Assembly (NCBI RefSeq): GCF_019468465.1
Contig: NZ_CP080519.1
Coordinates: 8,983,001 to 9,047,000 of the forward strand
Source: Amycolatopsis sp. DSM 110486
GTDB taxonomy: Bacteria; Actinomycetota; Actinomycetes; Mycobacteriales; Pseudonocardiaceae
Direction of reading: 5' to 3'
Length of the DNA stretch: 64,000 bases
Shown here: positions 15,705-23,700 of the stretch, piece by piece
How the letters are laid out: each line of letters starts with the position of its first letter
How positions within the stretch are numbered: the stretch's first letter is position 1
Translations under genes and position numbers: made by a program
Notes under the pieces: model-generated
What the model saw: only the letters and a program-made list of their open reading frames with translations
What the model was told of the DNA's origin: nothing
Database searches by the model: none

Positions 15705-16763
15705 TCAGCGCGGGAAAACCGTGCCGTCGAACAGCTTCCGGGCCGTGCGCACGACCCCGCTGCGGCGCACCCGCGGCGGGGTCTCGCCCGGGTCCACCTC
15801 GACCTCGACCTGCAGGTGGCCGGTCGGGTGCTCGACGTCGATGCGCGAGGTGCCGGGCAGCTTCGCCAGCTCGTGCCCGACGGCGCCGTCCAGCAGGAGC
15901 GCCGTGGCCACGCTGACGGCCCCGAGCACCCCGATCGACGTGTGCGGTTCGAGCGGGATGAACGTGCGGGTGCAGATCGTGCCACCGTCGACGGGCGGCG
16001 CGACGAGCGTGGTCTTCGGGACCGAGCTGTCGCGCACGTCGCCGAGGCCCATCAGCTCGGCCGCCCGCAATCGCAGCGACTGGATCCGGTCCCGCAGCGC
16101 GGTGTCGGCCTTGAGCTGCTCAGGCGTTTCGTAGCCGGTGAGCCCGAAGTCGGCGGCCCGCGCGACGACCACCGGCATGCCGTTGTCCACACAGGTCACC
16201 GGCACACCGTCCACAGTGTCCACGAGGTGCCCGGTCGGGAGCAGGCCGTGGCCCGTCGAGCCGGCGGTGTCGGCGAAGTCGAGCACCACCGGCGCCGCGG
16301 TACCGGGCACGCCGGAGATCGCCGTGTCACCCATGTAGTCGACGACCCCGCCGGGAGTGGGGAAGCGGGCGACGGCGGTGCTGTCCGAGTTGACCATCCG
16401 GATCCGCACGGTCGTCTCGCCGTCGCCGGCCGGCACGAGGCCACGTTCCACCGCGAACGGGCCGACGCCCGCGAGCAGGTTGCCGCAGTTCTGCCGGTCG
16501 GTCACGGTCGCCTCGGCCACGCCGAGCTGCAGGAACAGGTAGTCGACGTCCGCGCCGGGCGTCGTGCTCGGCGACACCACGGCCACCTTGCTGGTGAGCG
16601 GGTGGGCGCCGCCGATGCCGTCGATCTGGCGCGGGTCGGGACTGCCCATGATGCGCAGCAGCAGGTCGTCGCGCTCCGCCGCGTCGGCGGGCAGGTCCTC
16701 GGCGCGGAAGTACGCGCCCTTGGACGTGCCGCCGCGCATCAGCAGGCAGGGGACGGCGTTCAT
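15705..16763 (-). CDS. galD: 4-oxalomesaconate tautomerase (PrpF superfamily)
   Basis: 352-residue PrpF-fold isomerase. Family motifs: MRGGTSKGAYF at the N-terminus, DGIGGAHPLTSKVAV, a TDRQNCGNLLAGVGPFAVE block with the conserved catalytic-type Cys, and FIPLEPHTSIGVLGAVSVA. With LigJ, LigK and LigI encoded alongside, the role is interconversion of 4-oxalomesaconate keto/enol or double-bond isomers in the protocatechuate/gallate 4,5-cleavage pathway (GalD/LigU role). It is the last gene of the minus-strand GntR-ligK-galD unit, 34 bp after ligK, with GGAGG before its ATG. PrpF (2-methylaconitate isomerase) is the alternative by family alone; context argues against it. Confidence 0.85.
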   Translation of the reverse strand: MNAVPCLLMRGGTSKGAYFRAEDLPADAAERDDLLLRIMGSPDPRQIDGIGGAHPLTSKVAVVSPSTTPGADVDYLFLQLGVAEATVTDRQNCGNLLAGVGPFAVERGLVPAGDGETTVRIRMVNSDSTAVARFPTPGGVVDYMGDTAISGVPGTAAPVVLDFADTAGSTGHGLLPTGHLVDTVDGVPVTCVDNGMPVVVARAADFGLTGYETPEQLKADTALRDRIQSLRLRAAELMGLGDVRDSSVPKTTLVAPPVDGGTICTRTFIPLEPHTSIGVLGAVSVATALLLDGAVGHELAKLPGTSRIDVEHPTGHLQVEVEVDPGETPPRVRRSGVVRTARKLFDGTVFPR

Positions 16764-16797
16764 GCCGCCTCCGCGGGAGGGAGTTCGTCGGTGGTCG

Positions 16798-17502
16798 TCA
16801 CGCCTGCTCCTTCGCGTACTCCTCGGCGGTCACCCACCGCACGCCCAGCGAAGTGAGTTTCTCGCGCAGCCCGTAGCGGTCGAGCCCCAGCTCACCGCCG
16901 GCGAGGGCCGCCCGTGTGGCTTCCTCCTTGGCCAGACGCGCCTTCGAAGCGGTGATGCCCCGTTCGACGTCGATCTGCGCGACTCGCAGCACGCCGTCGT
17001 CGTCGGCCAGGATCACGTCGCCGGCGTGGATGGTCTGTCCGCCGACGGTCACCGGCACGTTGACCGAACCGGCCGTCGCCTTCACAGTGCCCTGCGCGCT
17101 GATCGCCCGCGACCACACCGGGAAGCCCATTTCCTTGAGCTCCGCAACATCACGCACGCCCGCGTCGATCACGAGACCCCGCACGCCGCGCGACACCAGC
17201 GACGTGGCGAGCAGCTCGCCGAACATCCCGTCGGTCGAAGGGGAAGCGGTGGTGACGACGAGGATGTCGCCCGGCTGGCACTGCTCGACCGCGGCGTGGA
17301 TCATCATGTTGTCGCCGGGCCAGCACAGCGCCGTCACGGCCGAACCGCCGATGCGGGAGCCGCGGTGCAGCGGGCGGTGCTCGGTGCCGACGTAGCCGAC
17401 GCGCCCGAGCGCCTCGTGCACCGTGGCGACCCCGAAGCCGGCCAGCTCGTCGATCTTGCCGCCGGGCGCCCGGGGGACGTCGGTCACCACCACGTTGTTC
17501 AT
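16798..17502 (-). CDS. ligK: 4-carboxy-4-hydroxy-2-oxoadipate aldolase / oxaloacetate decarboxylase (RraA-like fold)
   Basis: 234 residues of the RraA-like class II aldolase family (LigK/HMG aldolase). It has VATVHEALGRVGYVGTEHRP, then GDILVVTTASPSTDGMFGEL, VSRGVRGLVIDAGVRDVAEL (the conserved G...D..RD substrate/metal site) and GDVILADDDGVLRV. It cleaves 4-carboxy-4-hydroxy-2-oxoadipate to pyruvate and oxaloacetate, the last step of the 4,5-cleavage pathway. It lies 17 bp after the GntR gene and is upstream of galD, on the same strand. Confidence 0.88.
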   Translation of the reverse strand: MNNVVVTDVPRAPGGKIDELAGFGVATVHEALGRVGYVGTEHRPLHRGSRIGGSAVTALCWPGDNMMIHAAVEQCQPGDILVVTTASPSTDGMFGELLATSLVSRGVRGLVIDAGVRDVAELKEMGFPVWSRAISAQGTVKATAGSVNVPVTVGGQTIHAGDVILADDDGVLRVAQIDVERGITASKARLAKEEATRAALAGGELGLDRYGLREKLTSLGVRWVTAEEYAKEQA

Positions 17503-17519
17503 TCAGCCTGCTCCATCGC

Positions 17520-18173
17520 TCAGTTGTCGGTCTCGCGCAGCGCGGTGATCACGCTGCGCAGGTGCGCCCGGGCCGCTTGCTCGGCGGCGTCCGGGTCGCG
17601 GCGGGCGATCGCGTCGATGATCGCCAGGTGCTCGGGCAGCGATACGTGCGGCCGGCCCGCGCGCATGGCGAGCCGGAACTGGTGGCGGACGATCTGGCCG
17701 TGGAGCCGCTCCAGCAGCTCCGCCGCCACGGACTGACCCGCGATCTCCCGCACCGTGCGGTGCAGCTCGCGGTTCAGCTCGGAGTACTTCATCGACTCGC
17801 CCTCGTCGACGGCGGCCTGCAGCCGCTTCGCCAGCTCACGCAGCGAGTCGATCTCGTCGTCGCTTACCTTCTCGGCCGCCTTGGCCGCGCACAGGCCTTC
17901 GAGCACCATGCGGCACTCGGTGATGGCCACGGCCTCCTCGATCGACACCACCCGCACCCGGGCCCCGCGGTGCGGAATACGCTCCACCAGGCCTTCCGCG
18001 GTCAGGTCGATCAGGGCGGCCCGCATGCTCGCGCGCGTGACGCCGAAGGTTTCGGCCAGCTCGGCCTCCACCAGGCGCTGCCCCGGGACGACGTCGCCCG
18101 CCAAAAGGGCGGCCCGCAGCGCGTCGAGCGCGGCGTGCTTGCCGACCTCCCCTTCCTTCGGCGTGGTGGGCAT
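17520..18173 (-). CDS. GntR-family (FCD subfamily) regulator of the lig locus
   Basis: 217 residues. Winged helix at about 10-75 (LVEAELAETFGVTRASMRAA; VERIPHRGARVRVV) and an all-helical FCD ligand domain at about 85-210 with conserved metal/ligand positions (SELNRELHRTVREIAG; LPEHLAIIDAIARRDPDAAE). It heads the GntR-ligK-galD operon and is divergent from MFS-DUF1932-ligJ-ligI. The palindrome at 18213-18236 between the two arms is its likely operator, so autoregulated control of both arms by a pathway intermediate is a reasonable inference. Confidence 0.88.
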   Translation of the reverse strand: MPTTPKEGEVGKHAALDALRAALLAGDVVPGQRLVEAELAETFGVTRASMRAALIDLTAEGLVERIPHRGARVRVVSIEEAVAITECRMVLEGLCAAKAAEKVSDDEIDSLRELAKRLQAAVDEGESMKYSELNRELHRTVREIAGQSVAAELLERLHGQIVRHQFRLAMRAGRPHVSLPEHLAIIDAIARRDPDAAEQAARAHLRSVITALRETDN

Positions 18174-18212
18174 CCCGGCTCCTCTCTTCGATGGATGACG
18201 CTAAGCATCCCA

Positions 18213-18236
18213 TACGAGATTGTCAACAATTTCGTA
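18213..18236. promoter_or_regulatory. 24-bp palindromic operator between divergent lig operons
   Basis: Arms TACGAGATTGT (18213-18223) and ACAATTTCGTA (18226-18236) are complementary at 10 of 11 positions around a CA centre. The element lies 40 bp upstream of the GntR gene's start and about 100 bp upstream of the MFS gene. It is an AT-rich island in GC-rich DNA and the best candidate operator for the GntR/FCD regulator. Confidence 0.7.
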
Positions 18237-18332
18237 GACGACTCTTGTGACGATCCGGGTCCACGAGTTACCTTCCCTCGGACCACTCCGGCCGCGATGA
18301 CGCGCCCGGCACGACAGGAGATGATCACGACG

Positions 18333-19694
18333 ATGACCGGACCGGCCACGTCACCGCCCGCCGCCTCGGGGGCCAAGACTTCGACCCGCAACGCCGTCAT
18401 CGGCGCCTCCTTCGGCTTCTTCGTCGACATGTTCGACGTGTATCTGCCGGTGGTGGCGCTGACGCCCGCGATGAACTACTTCCTCCCGCCCTCCGTTTCC
18501 GCGGGCAGCCGGGCCGTGATCACTTCGCTGATCTTCGTGGCCACCCTGCTCGGGCGGCCGCTCGGCTCGATGATCTTCGGCCGCCTCGCCGACAAGGTCG
18601 GCCGCCGCCGCGTGACGCTGTGGTCGATCACCGGCTGCGGCATCTGCACGCTGCTCATCGCGCTGCTGCCCGGCTACCACGCCGTGGGCCTGCTCGGCGT
18701 GGTGCTGCTGGTGGTGCTGCGCCTGATCGACGGCGTGTTCCTCGGCGGCGAGTACACCGGCGCCACCCCGCTCGCCATGGAGGCGGTCCCGACCGGCAAA
18801 CGCGGTTGGTACGGCGGCCTCGTGGGCATGGGCTTCCCGATCTCGTACTGCGCCATTTCGCTGGTGACCTTCGTGATGTTGCGCATCGCGCCCTCCGGTG
18901 GCGTGAACTCGGCCTACTCCCAGTGGGGCTGGCGCGTGCCGTTCCTCGTGGGCGCGCTGCTGTGCGCGGTGTTCTGCTGGTACTTCTCGCGCACCGTCGA
19001 GGAGTCCGAGACGTGGAAGTCGGCGAAGAAGTCGCGCACGCCGATCCGCGACGTGCTCGTGGGTTCCTCTCGCAAGCAGTTCCTCCAGGTGTTCGTGATC
19101 ATGAGCGGCATCTGGTTCGCCTCGAACCTCGCTTCCGGCCTGCTGCCCAGTGCGCTGCAGTTCCAGGCGCACGTGTCGGCGCAGCAGGTGACGGCGGCGC
19201 TCGTGATCGTGCAGGCAATCCATTCCGTGCTGTTCCCGTTCCTGGGTGCGTTGTCGGAGAAGATCGGCCGGCGCAAGTTCCTCGCGTGGTCCGGCATCGG
19301 CATCGGCGTGGTCTGCTCCGCCGCGTTCGCCACGATCAGCCTCGGCTGGTGGTCGGGCTTCGGCGCGGTGCTGTTGCTGACCTTCGTGATCCGGATCTCG
19401 GGTGGCAGCACGTTCGCCGTCACGCCGTCGTACCTGTGCGAGCGGTTCCCGCCCGCCGTGCGCGGCAGCGGCTTCGGTCTCGGCTACAGCATGCCGCTGA
19501 TCCTGACCTCGTTCTACGCCTACTACCAGGACTGGCTCGGGCACATCATGCCGTCGGGCCTCACCGCCGCGGCCCTGCTCGTGCTCGGTGGCGCGCTCGT
19601 GTTCGTCGGCTCGCTGATCGGCCCGGAGACCAAGGACGTCGACCTCGGCGTCGCGGCCGCGGGCCAGCCGCAGCCGAAGGCGGTGACAGCGTGA
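18333..19694 (+). CDS. MFS transporter (metabolite:H+ symporter type), probable aromatic/pyrone dicarboxylate importer
   Basis: 453 residues, about 12 transmembrane helices, with MFS signatures LLGRPLGSMIFGRLADKVGR (loop 2-3) and GVFLGGEYTGATPLAMEAVP, as in metabolite:H+ symporters and aromatic acid transporters. It is the first gene of MFS-DUF1932-ligJ-ligI and overlaps the next gene by 4 bp (GTGA). The start is uncertain: ATGs at 18297, 18321 and 18333 share the frame; AGGAG at 18316-18320 favours 18333. Context suggests uptake of an acidic substrate feeding this pathway, such as 2-pyrone-4,6-dicarboxylate, gallate or a related acid. Confidence 0.85.
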   Translation: MTGPATSPPAASGAKTSTRNAVIGASFGFFVDMFDVYLPVVALTPAMNYFLPPSVSAGSRAVITSLIFVATLLGRPLGSMIFGRLADKVGRRRVTLWSITGCGICTLLIALLPGYHAVGLLGVVLLVVLRLIDGVFLGGEYTGATPLAMEAVPTGKRGWYGGLVGMGFPISYCAISLVTFVMLRIAPSGGVNSAYSQWGWRVPFLVGALLCAVFCWYFSRTVEESETWKSAKKSRTPIRDVLVGSSRKQFLQVFVIMSGIWFASNLASGLLPSALQFQAHVSAQQVTAALVIVQAIHSVLFPFLGALSEKIGRRKFLAWSGIGIGVVCSAAFATISLGWWSGFGAVLLLTFVIRISGGSTFAVTPSYLCERFPPAVRGSGFGLGYSMPLILTSFYAYYQDWLGHIMPSGLTAAALLVLGGALVFVGSLIGPETKDVDLGVAAAGQPQPKAVTA

Positions 19695-20584
19695 CGACGA
19701 TCGCGTTGCTGGGCCTCGGTGAGGTGGGTTCCGTGCTGGCGGAAGACCTCACCGGGGTGGACCTCGCGGCGTGGGACGTGGCGCTGGCGGATCCGTCGAG
19801 CGCCGCGGCGCGCAACGCCGAACGGTTCGGGCTGGTGTCCGCTGTGGACGCGCACGACGCCGTTCGCGAAGCCGATCTGGTGATCAGTGCCGTGACCGCG
19901 GCCAACGACCTCACCGCGGCCAAGTCGATCGTCGACGGGCTGCCCGCCGGCTGCTGGTTCCTCGACCTCAACTCCGCGGCACCCGGCCAGAAGCAGGCCT
20001 CCGCCGAGGTGATCGAGAAGGCCGGCGGCCGCTACGTCGAGGCCGCCGTGATGTCGCCCATCAACCCCAAGCGGCTCGCGGCCCCGATGCTGCTCGGCGG
20101 CCCGCACGCGGCGGAGTTCGCGGAGTTCGCGCGTCCGCTCGGCTTCACCGGGCTGGAGGTCTACGCCGACGTGGTCGGCCGGGCCGCGGCCACCAAGCTC
20201 TGCCGTTCCGTGGTGATCAAGGGCGTCGAAGCCCTGCTCACCGAGTCGCTGCTCGCCGCGCGCGAGTGGGGCGTGGAGGGACGCGTCCTCGGGTCGCTGT
20301 CGAACCTGCTGCCCAGCGACGACTGGGAGAGCCTCGCCGCATACATGATTTCCCGCTCGCTGGAGCACGGCGTCCGCCGGGCCGAGGAGCTGCGGGAAGC
20401 CGCCGTGACCGTGGCCGAGACCGGCGTCGAGCCCGTGATGGCGGAAGCGATCGCACGCCGCCAGGACTGGGCGGCGGCCCACCGGCCCGCAGACCTCGGC
20501 GACCTGGAGTCGCGGCTGCTGCCGCTGCTCGACGCGGTCCGCACGCGAATGTCCGAAGAAGACGCGAAAGGCGACACCGAGTGA
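19691..20584 (+). CDS. 6-phosphogluconate-dehydrogenase-like NAD(P)-dependent oxidoreductase with DUF1932 domain
   Basis: 297 residues. An N-terminal Rossmann domain (VTTIALLGLGEVGSVLAEDL) of the beta-hydroxyacid dehydrogenase superfamily is followed, from about residue 180, by the helical DUF1932 domain (RAAATKLCRSVVIKGVEALL). Conserved SAAPGQKQ and KLCRS (the usual catalytic Lys) are present. Starting at GTG 19691, it overlaps the MFS gene (GTGA) and also the next gene (ligJ) by 4 bp, so it is translationally coupled within the pathway operon. Its substrate is unknown. It could replace LigC-type 4-carboxy-2-hydroxymuconate-6-semialdehyde dehydrogenase, which is not encoded here, or act on a side-chain hydroxy acid. 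Confidence 0.8.
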   Translation: MTTIALLGLGEVGSVLAEDLTGVDLAAWDVALADPSSAAARNAERFGLVSAVDAHDAVREADLVISAVTAANDLTAAKSIVDGLPAGCWFLDLNSAAPGQKQASAEVIEKAGGRYVEAAVMSPINPKRLAAPMLLGGPHAAEFAEFARPLGFTGLEVYADVVGRAAATKLCRSVVIKGVEALLTESLLAAREWGVEGRVLGSLSNLLPSDDWESLAAYMISRSLEHGVRRAEELREAAVTVAETGVEPVMAEAIARRQDWAAAHRPADLGDLESRLLPLLDAVRTRMSEEDAKGDTE

Positions 20585-21597
20585 TCATCGACTGTCACGG
20601 CCACTACACGACCGTGCCCGCGGCCCACACGAGCTGGCGGGACGCGCAGCGCGCCGCGTACGACGCGGGGACCGCCGCTCCGGCGTACCCGGAGATCGGC
20701 GACGACGAGCTGCGCGAATCGGTGCAGGGCCAGCTCGGGCTGATGGCCGACCGCGGCGTGGACCTCACGGTGTTCTCGCCGCGCGCGTCGGCGATGGGCC
20801 ACCACATCGGTGACGAGGCCGTGAGCACCGAGTGGGCGCGGGTGTGCAACGACCTCGTCCACCGCGTCACCACGCTCTACCCCGAGAAGTTCGTCGGCGT
20901 CTGCCAGCTGCCGCAGTCGCCGGGAGTCCCGGTGGAGCACTCCGTGGCCGAGCTGCGCCGCTGCGTGGAGGAGCTCGGGTTCGTGGGCTGCAACCTCAAC
21001 CCCGACCCGAGCGGCGGGCACTGGACCGCGCCGCCGCTCACCGACAAGAGCTGGTATCCGTTCTACGAAGCCATGGTGGAGCTCGACGTGCCGGCCATGG
21101 TGCACGTGTCGGCCTCGGACAACCCGAGCTTCCACGCCACGGGCGCGCACTACCTCAACGCCGACACCACGGCGTTCATGCAGTTCCTGCAGTCGGACCT
21201 GTTCACCGACTTCCCGGCACTGCGCTTCGTGATCCCGCACGGCGGCGGAGCGGTGCCGTACCACTGGGGCCGCTACCGCGGGCTCGCCGACATGCTCGGC
21301 CGCCCGGAGCCCGACGAAGGTGTCATGCCGAACGTCTTCTTCGACACGTGCGTGTACCACCAGCCGGGCATCAACCTGCTCTTCGACGTGATCAACGTGG
21401 ACAACGTGCTGTTCGGCTCGGAGATGGTCGGTGCCGTGCGGGGCATCGACTCGCGCACCGGGCACCACTTCGACGACACCCGCCGCTACGTCGACGCGCT
21501 CGGACTGTCCGATGAGGACAAGACGAAGGTGTACGAGGGCAACGTGCGCCGCGTCTACCCGCGCCTGGACCAGGCGCTGAAGGCGAGGGGCGTGTGA
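20581..21597 (+). CDS. ligJ: 4-oxalomesaconate hydratase (amidohydrolase family)
   Basis: 338-residue amidohydrolase-2 protein resembling LigJ. It has an N-terminal metal motif DCHGHY, then CQLPQSPGVPVEHSVAELRR, MVHVSASDNPSFHATGAHYL, FVIPHGGGAVPYHWGRYRGL and an acidic FGSEMVGAVRG near the C-terminus. LigJ hydrates 4-oxalomesaconate to 4-carboxy-4-hydroxy-2-oxoadipate, the LigK substrate. GTG 20581 overlaps the DUF1932 gene by 4 bp, and its 3' end overlaps ligI by 4 bp. Length and neighbours fit the assignment well. Confidence 0.88.
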   Translation: MIIDCHGHYTTVPAAHTSWRDAQRAAYDAGTAAPAYPEIGDDELRESVQGQLGLMADRGVDLTVFSPRASAMGHHIGDEAVSTEWARVCNDLVHRVTTLYPEKFVGVCQLPQSPGVPVEHSVAELRRCVEELGFVGCNLNPDPSGGHWTAPPLTDKSWYPFYEAMVELDVPAMVHVSASDNPSFHATGAHYLNADTTAFMQFLQSDLFTDFPALRFVIPHGGGAVPYHWGRYRGLADMLGRPEPDEGVMPNVFFDTCVYHQPGINLLFDVINVDNVLFGSEMVGAVRGIDSRTGHHFDDTRRYVDALGLSDEDKTKVYEGNVRRVYPRLDQALKARGV

Positions 21598-22481
21598 GCG
21601 CGTTCACGGCCGACCCCGGCTGGCTCTCCTACGACCCCGACCCGTCGAAGCCGGCCTTCGTGCTTCCGCCGGGCACCGTCGACGTGCACACGCACGTGTT
21701 CGGCCCGGGCGACAAGTTTCCCTATGCGCCGGAACGCAAGTACACGCCGACCGACGCCGGCAAGGAGAAGCTGTTCGCCCTGCGCGACTTCCTGGGCATC
21801 GAGCGCCAGGTGATCGTGCAGGCGACCTGCCACGGTGCCGACAACAGCGCTCTGGTCGACGCGCTCGACGCGGCGGGCGAGCGCTCCCGCGGCATCGCGA
21901 CGATCCGCGGCACCGAGTCCGACGAGGAGCTCGCCCGGCTGCACACGGCCGGCGTGCGCGGCATCCGGCTGAACTTCGTCCGCCGGCTCGTGGACCCGAA
22001 GCCCGACGCGTACTACCACGACCTGGTCGCGCGGATCGCGCCGCTGGGCTGGCACATCGTGATCTATTTCGAGGCCGCGGACCTCGCCGAGAAGTGGGAC
22101 CTGTTCACCTCGCTGCCGACCACGGTCCTGGTGGACCACATGGGCCGCCCGGACGTGACGAAACCCGTCGACGGCCCGGAGTTCGGCCGCTTCCGCACCC
22201 TGCTGCGCGAGCACCCGAACTTCCACGTGAAGGTCACCGGCCCGGAACGCCTCACGGTGGCCGGACCGCCGTACGACGACGTGGTGCCCTTCGGCCGCGC
22301 GCTCGTGGAGGAGTTCCCGGACCGCGTCCTGTGGGGCACCGACTGGCCGCACCCCAACATGAAGAGCCACATGCCCGACGACGGCACGCTGGTCGACTTC
22401 GTGCCCCGCATCGCACCGAGCGCCGAAGCGCGGCAGAAGCTGTTGGTGGACAACCCGATGCGGCTCTACTGGGCTGACTGA
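21594..22481 (+). CDS. ligI: 2-pyrone-4,6-dicarboxylate lactonase (amidohydrolase family)
   Basis: 295 residues. LigI hydrolyses 2-pyrone-4,6-dicarboxylate to 4-carboxy-2-hydroxymuconate / 4-oxalomesaconate without a tightly bound metal. Visible features: VDVHTHVFGPGDKFPYAPER (HxH and substrate loop), GIRLNFVRRLVDPKPDAYY, VDHMGRPD and WGTDWPHPNMKSHMPDDG with the catalytic Asp. GTG 21594 overlaps ligJ. It is the last gene of the plus-strand operon, followed by a strong bidirectional terminator (22503-22535). Confidence 0.9.
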   Translation: MSAFTADPGWLSYDPDPSKPAFVLPPGTVDVHTHVFGPGDKFPYAPERKYTPTDAGKEKLFALRDFLGIERQVIVQATCHGADNSALVDALDAAGERSRGIATIRGTESDEELARLHTAGVRGIRLNFVRRLVDPKPDAYYHDLVARIAPLGWHIVIYFEAADLAEKWDLFTSLPTTVLVDHMGRPDVTKPVDGPEFGRFRTLLREHPNFHVKVTGPERLTVAGPPYDDVVPFGRALVEEFPDRVLWGTDWPHPNMKSHMPDDGTLVDFVPRIAPSAEARQKLLVDNPMRLYWAD

Positions 22482-22502
22482 ACGCGAGCCGACCGAGCCG
22501 GG

Positions 22503-22535
22503 GAGCCGGGCCGTCCGAAGTGGACGACCCGGCTC
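22503..22535. terminator. Strong bidirectional terminator hairpin
   Basis: GAGCCGGGCCGTCC (22503-22516) pairs with GGACGACCCGGCTC (22522-22535) at 13 of 14 positions with a 5-nt loop. It lies between the convergent ends of ligI (22481) and the LacI-family gene (22534), whose stop codon it touches. Confidence 0.8.
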
Positions 22536-23568
22536 AGCCCAGCCGTTCGGCGACGCGCGGGGGAGCGGTGTCGCTGTCGCCGGGAGAGATCGTCATCGGC
22601 CAGACCTCCTGCACCGGGTCCTTCGCCGAGGCGACGCGGGCGAGCACGATCTCGCCGAGCCGCCGCCCGTACGCCTCCAGTGAGACCGCGAACGTGGTCA
22701 GCGACGGCACGAGGTAATCGCACACCGGGTTCTTGCGGAACCCCACCACGGCCAGGTCCGCGCCCGGCCGCACACCGGCCTCGGCGAAGCGCCGGTAGAG
22801 CCCGAGCGCGAGTGTCTCCTGCGCCAGCATCACGGCCGTCGGCGCCGGCGCCATCGCCAGCAGGCGTTCGGCGAGCAGCCCGCCGCCCTCGGGCGTGTCG
22901 GGCAGGCGGATCTCGGCGGCGGGCTCGAGCCCGTGCGCGGCCAGCGCCTGCCGGCAGCCGCGGGTGTACTCCCAGGTGCTGTTGACGTCTCCGTCGTCGT
23001 AGGCCAGCGCGATCCGCGTGTGCCCGGCGGCCACGAGCCGCTCCACCGTCTCCGCCGCGACGCCCTCGAAGTCCAGGTCGAGCCACGCGTGACCCTCGGG
23101 TCCGCCGCGGCCGAGCGCCACGAACGGCACGCCGCGCTCGGTGAGCAGCTCCACCCGCCGGTCGACGCGGTGGGTGTTGGAGATGACGTACGCGTCGGCG
23201 ATGTGCCGGTCGACGGCGTTGACCAGGTACCGGTAGGGGTCCTTGGCCGGCCCGACCGGCAGCAGCACCAGGTCCATCGAGCGTTTCGCGAGCTCCTGCT
23301 GCAGGCCGTCGCAGACGCTGAAGTAGAACGTCTCGCCCATCGCGGTGCGCGCGGTGTTGGTCTGCATCACGAGCGCGACCGTGCCGGTCTCGCCGCGGCG
23401 CAGCGTGCGGCCGGACTGGTTCGGCTGGTAGCCGAGGCGCTCCGCGGCCGAGCGGACGCGCTCGCGCGTGGCGTCGCTGACCTCGCCGCGGGAGTTCATC
23501 GCGCGCGACACGGTGCTGATCGACATGCCGAGCTCGGCCGCCAGCTCCCGGATCCCGACCCGGCCCAT
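22534..23568 (-). CDS. LacI-family transcriptional repressor
   Basis: 344 residues: LacI helix-turn-helix at 4-50 (GIRELAAELGMSISTVSRAM), hinge, and periplasmic-binding-protein-like sensor domain (about 60-335; GTVALVMQTN at its start). ATG 23568 fits the family N-terminus. It is divergent from the MFS-dehydratase-glucosidase operon. Two overlapping 16-bp operators (23631-23658) lie between the genes, so it most likely represses that operon and itself until a sugar or sugar acid binds. Confidence 0.9.
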   Translation of the reverse strand: MGRVGIRELAAELGMSISTVSRAMNSRGEVSDATRERVRSAAERLGYQPNQSGRTLRRGETGTVALVMQTNTARTAMGETFYFSVCDGLQQELAKRSMDLVLLPVGPAKDPYRYLVNAVDRHIADAYVISNTHRVDRRVELLTERGVPFVALGRGGPEGHAWLDLDFEGVAAETVERLVAAGHTRIALAYDDGDVNSTWEYTRGCRQALAAHGLEPAAEIRLPDTPEGGGLLAERLLAMAPAPTAVMLAQETLALGLYRRFAEAGVRPGADLAVVGFRKNPVCDYLVPSLTTFAVSLEAYGRRLGEIVLARVASAKDPVQEVWPMTISPGDSDTAPPRVAERLG

Positions 23569-23630
23569 GCGTCCCCCCGTCCCTTCAGGTTGTCGCTCAC
23601 AGTATCGCGGGTCGATCACTCACTGGCGTA

Positions 23631-23658
23631 CCGGAAACGTTTCCGGTAACGTTTCCGG
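23631..23658. promoter_or_regulatory. Two overlapping LacI-type operators
   Basis: CCGGAAACGTTTCCGG (23631-23646) is a perfect 16-bp palindrome with a central CG, typical of LacI/GalR regulators. CCGGTAACGTTTCCGG (23643-23658) is a near-perfect second copy that shares the CCGG, so the centres are 12 bp apart. They lie 62 bp upstream of the LacI gene and about 43 bp upstream of the MFS gene. Confidence 0.85.
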
Positions 23659-23700
23659 CGGACGCGCCGAGGCGTCCGGTTGCTCGTGGGCGGAGGATTC

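Noticed and set aside
15705..16763. galD as PrpF (2-methylaconitate isomerase) of the methylcitrate cycle
   Set aside because: No methylcitrate-cycle genes are nearby, while ligK, ligJ and ligI flank it in a shared, divergently controlled locus.
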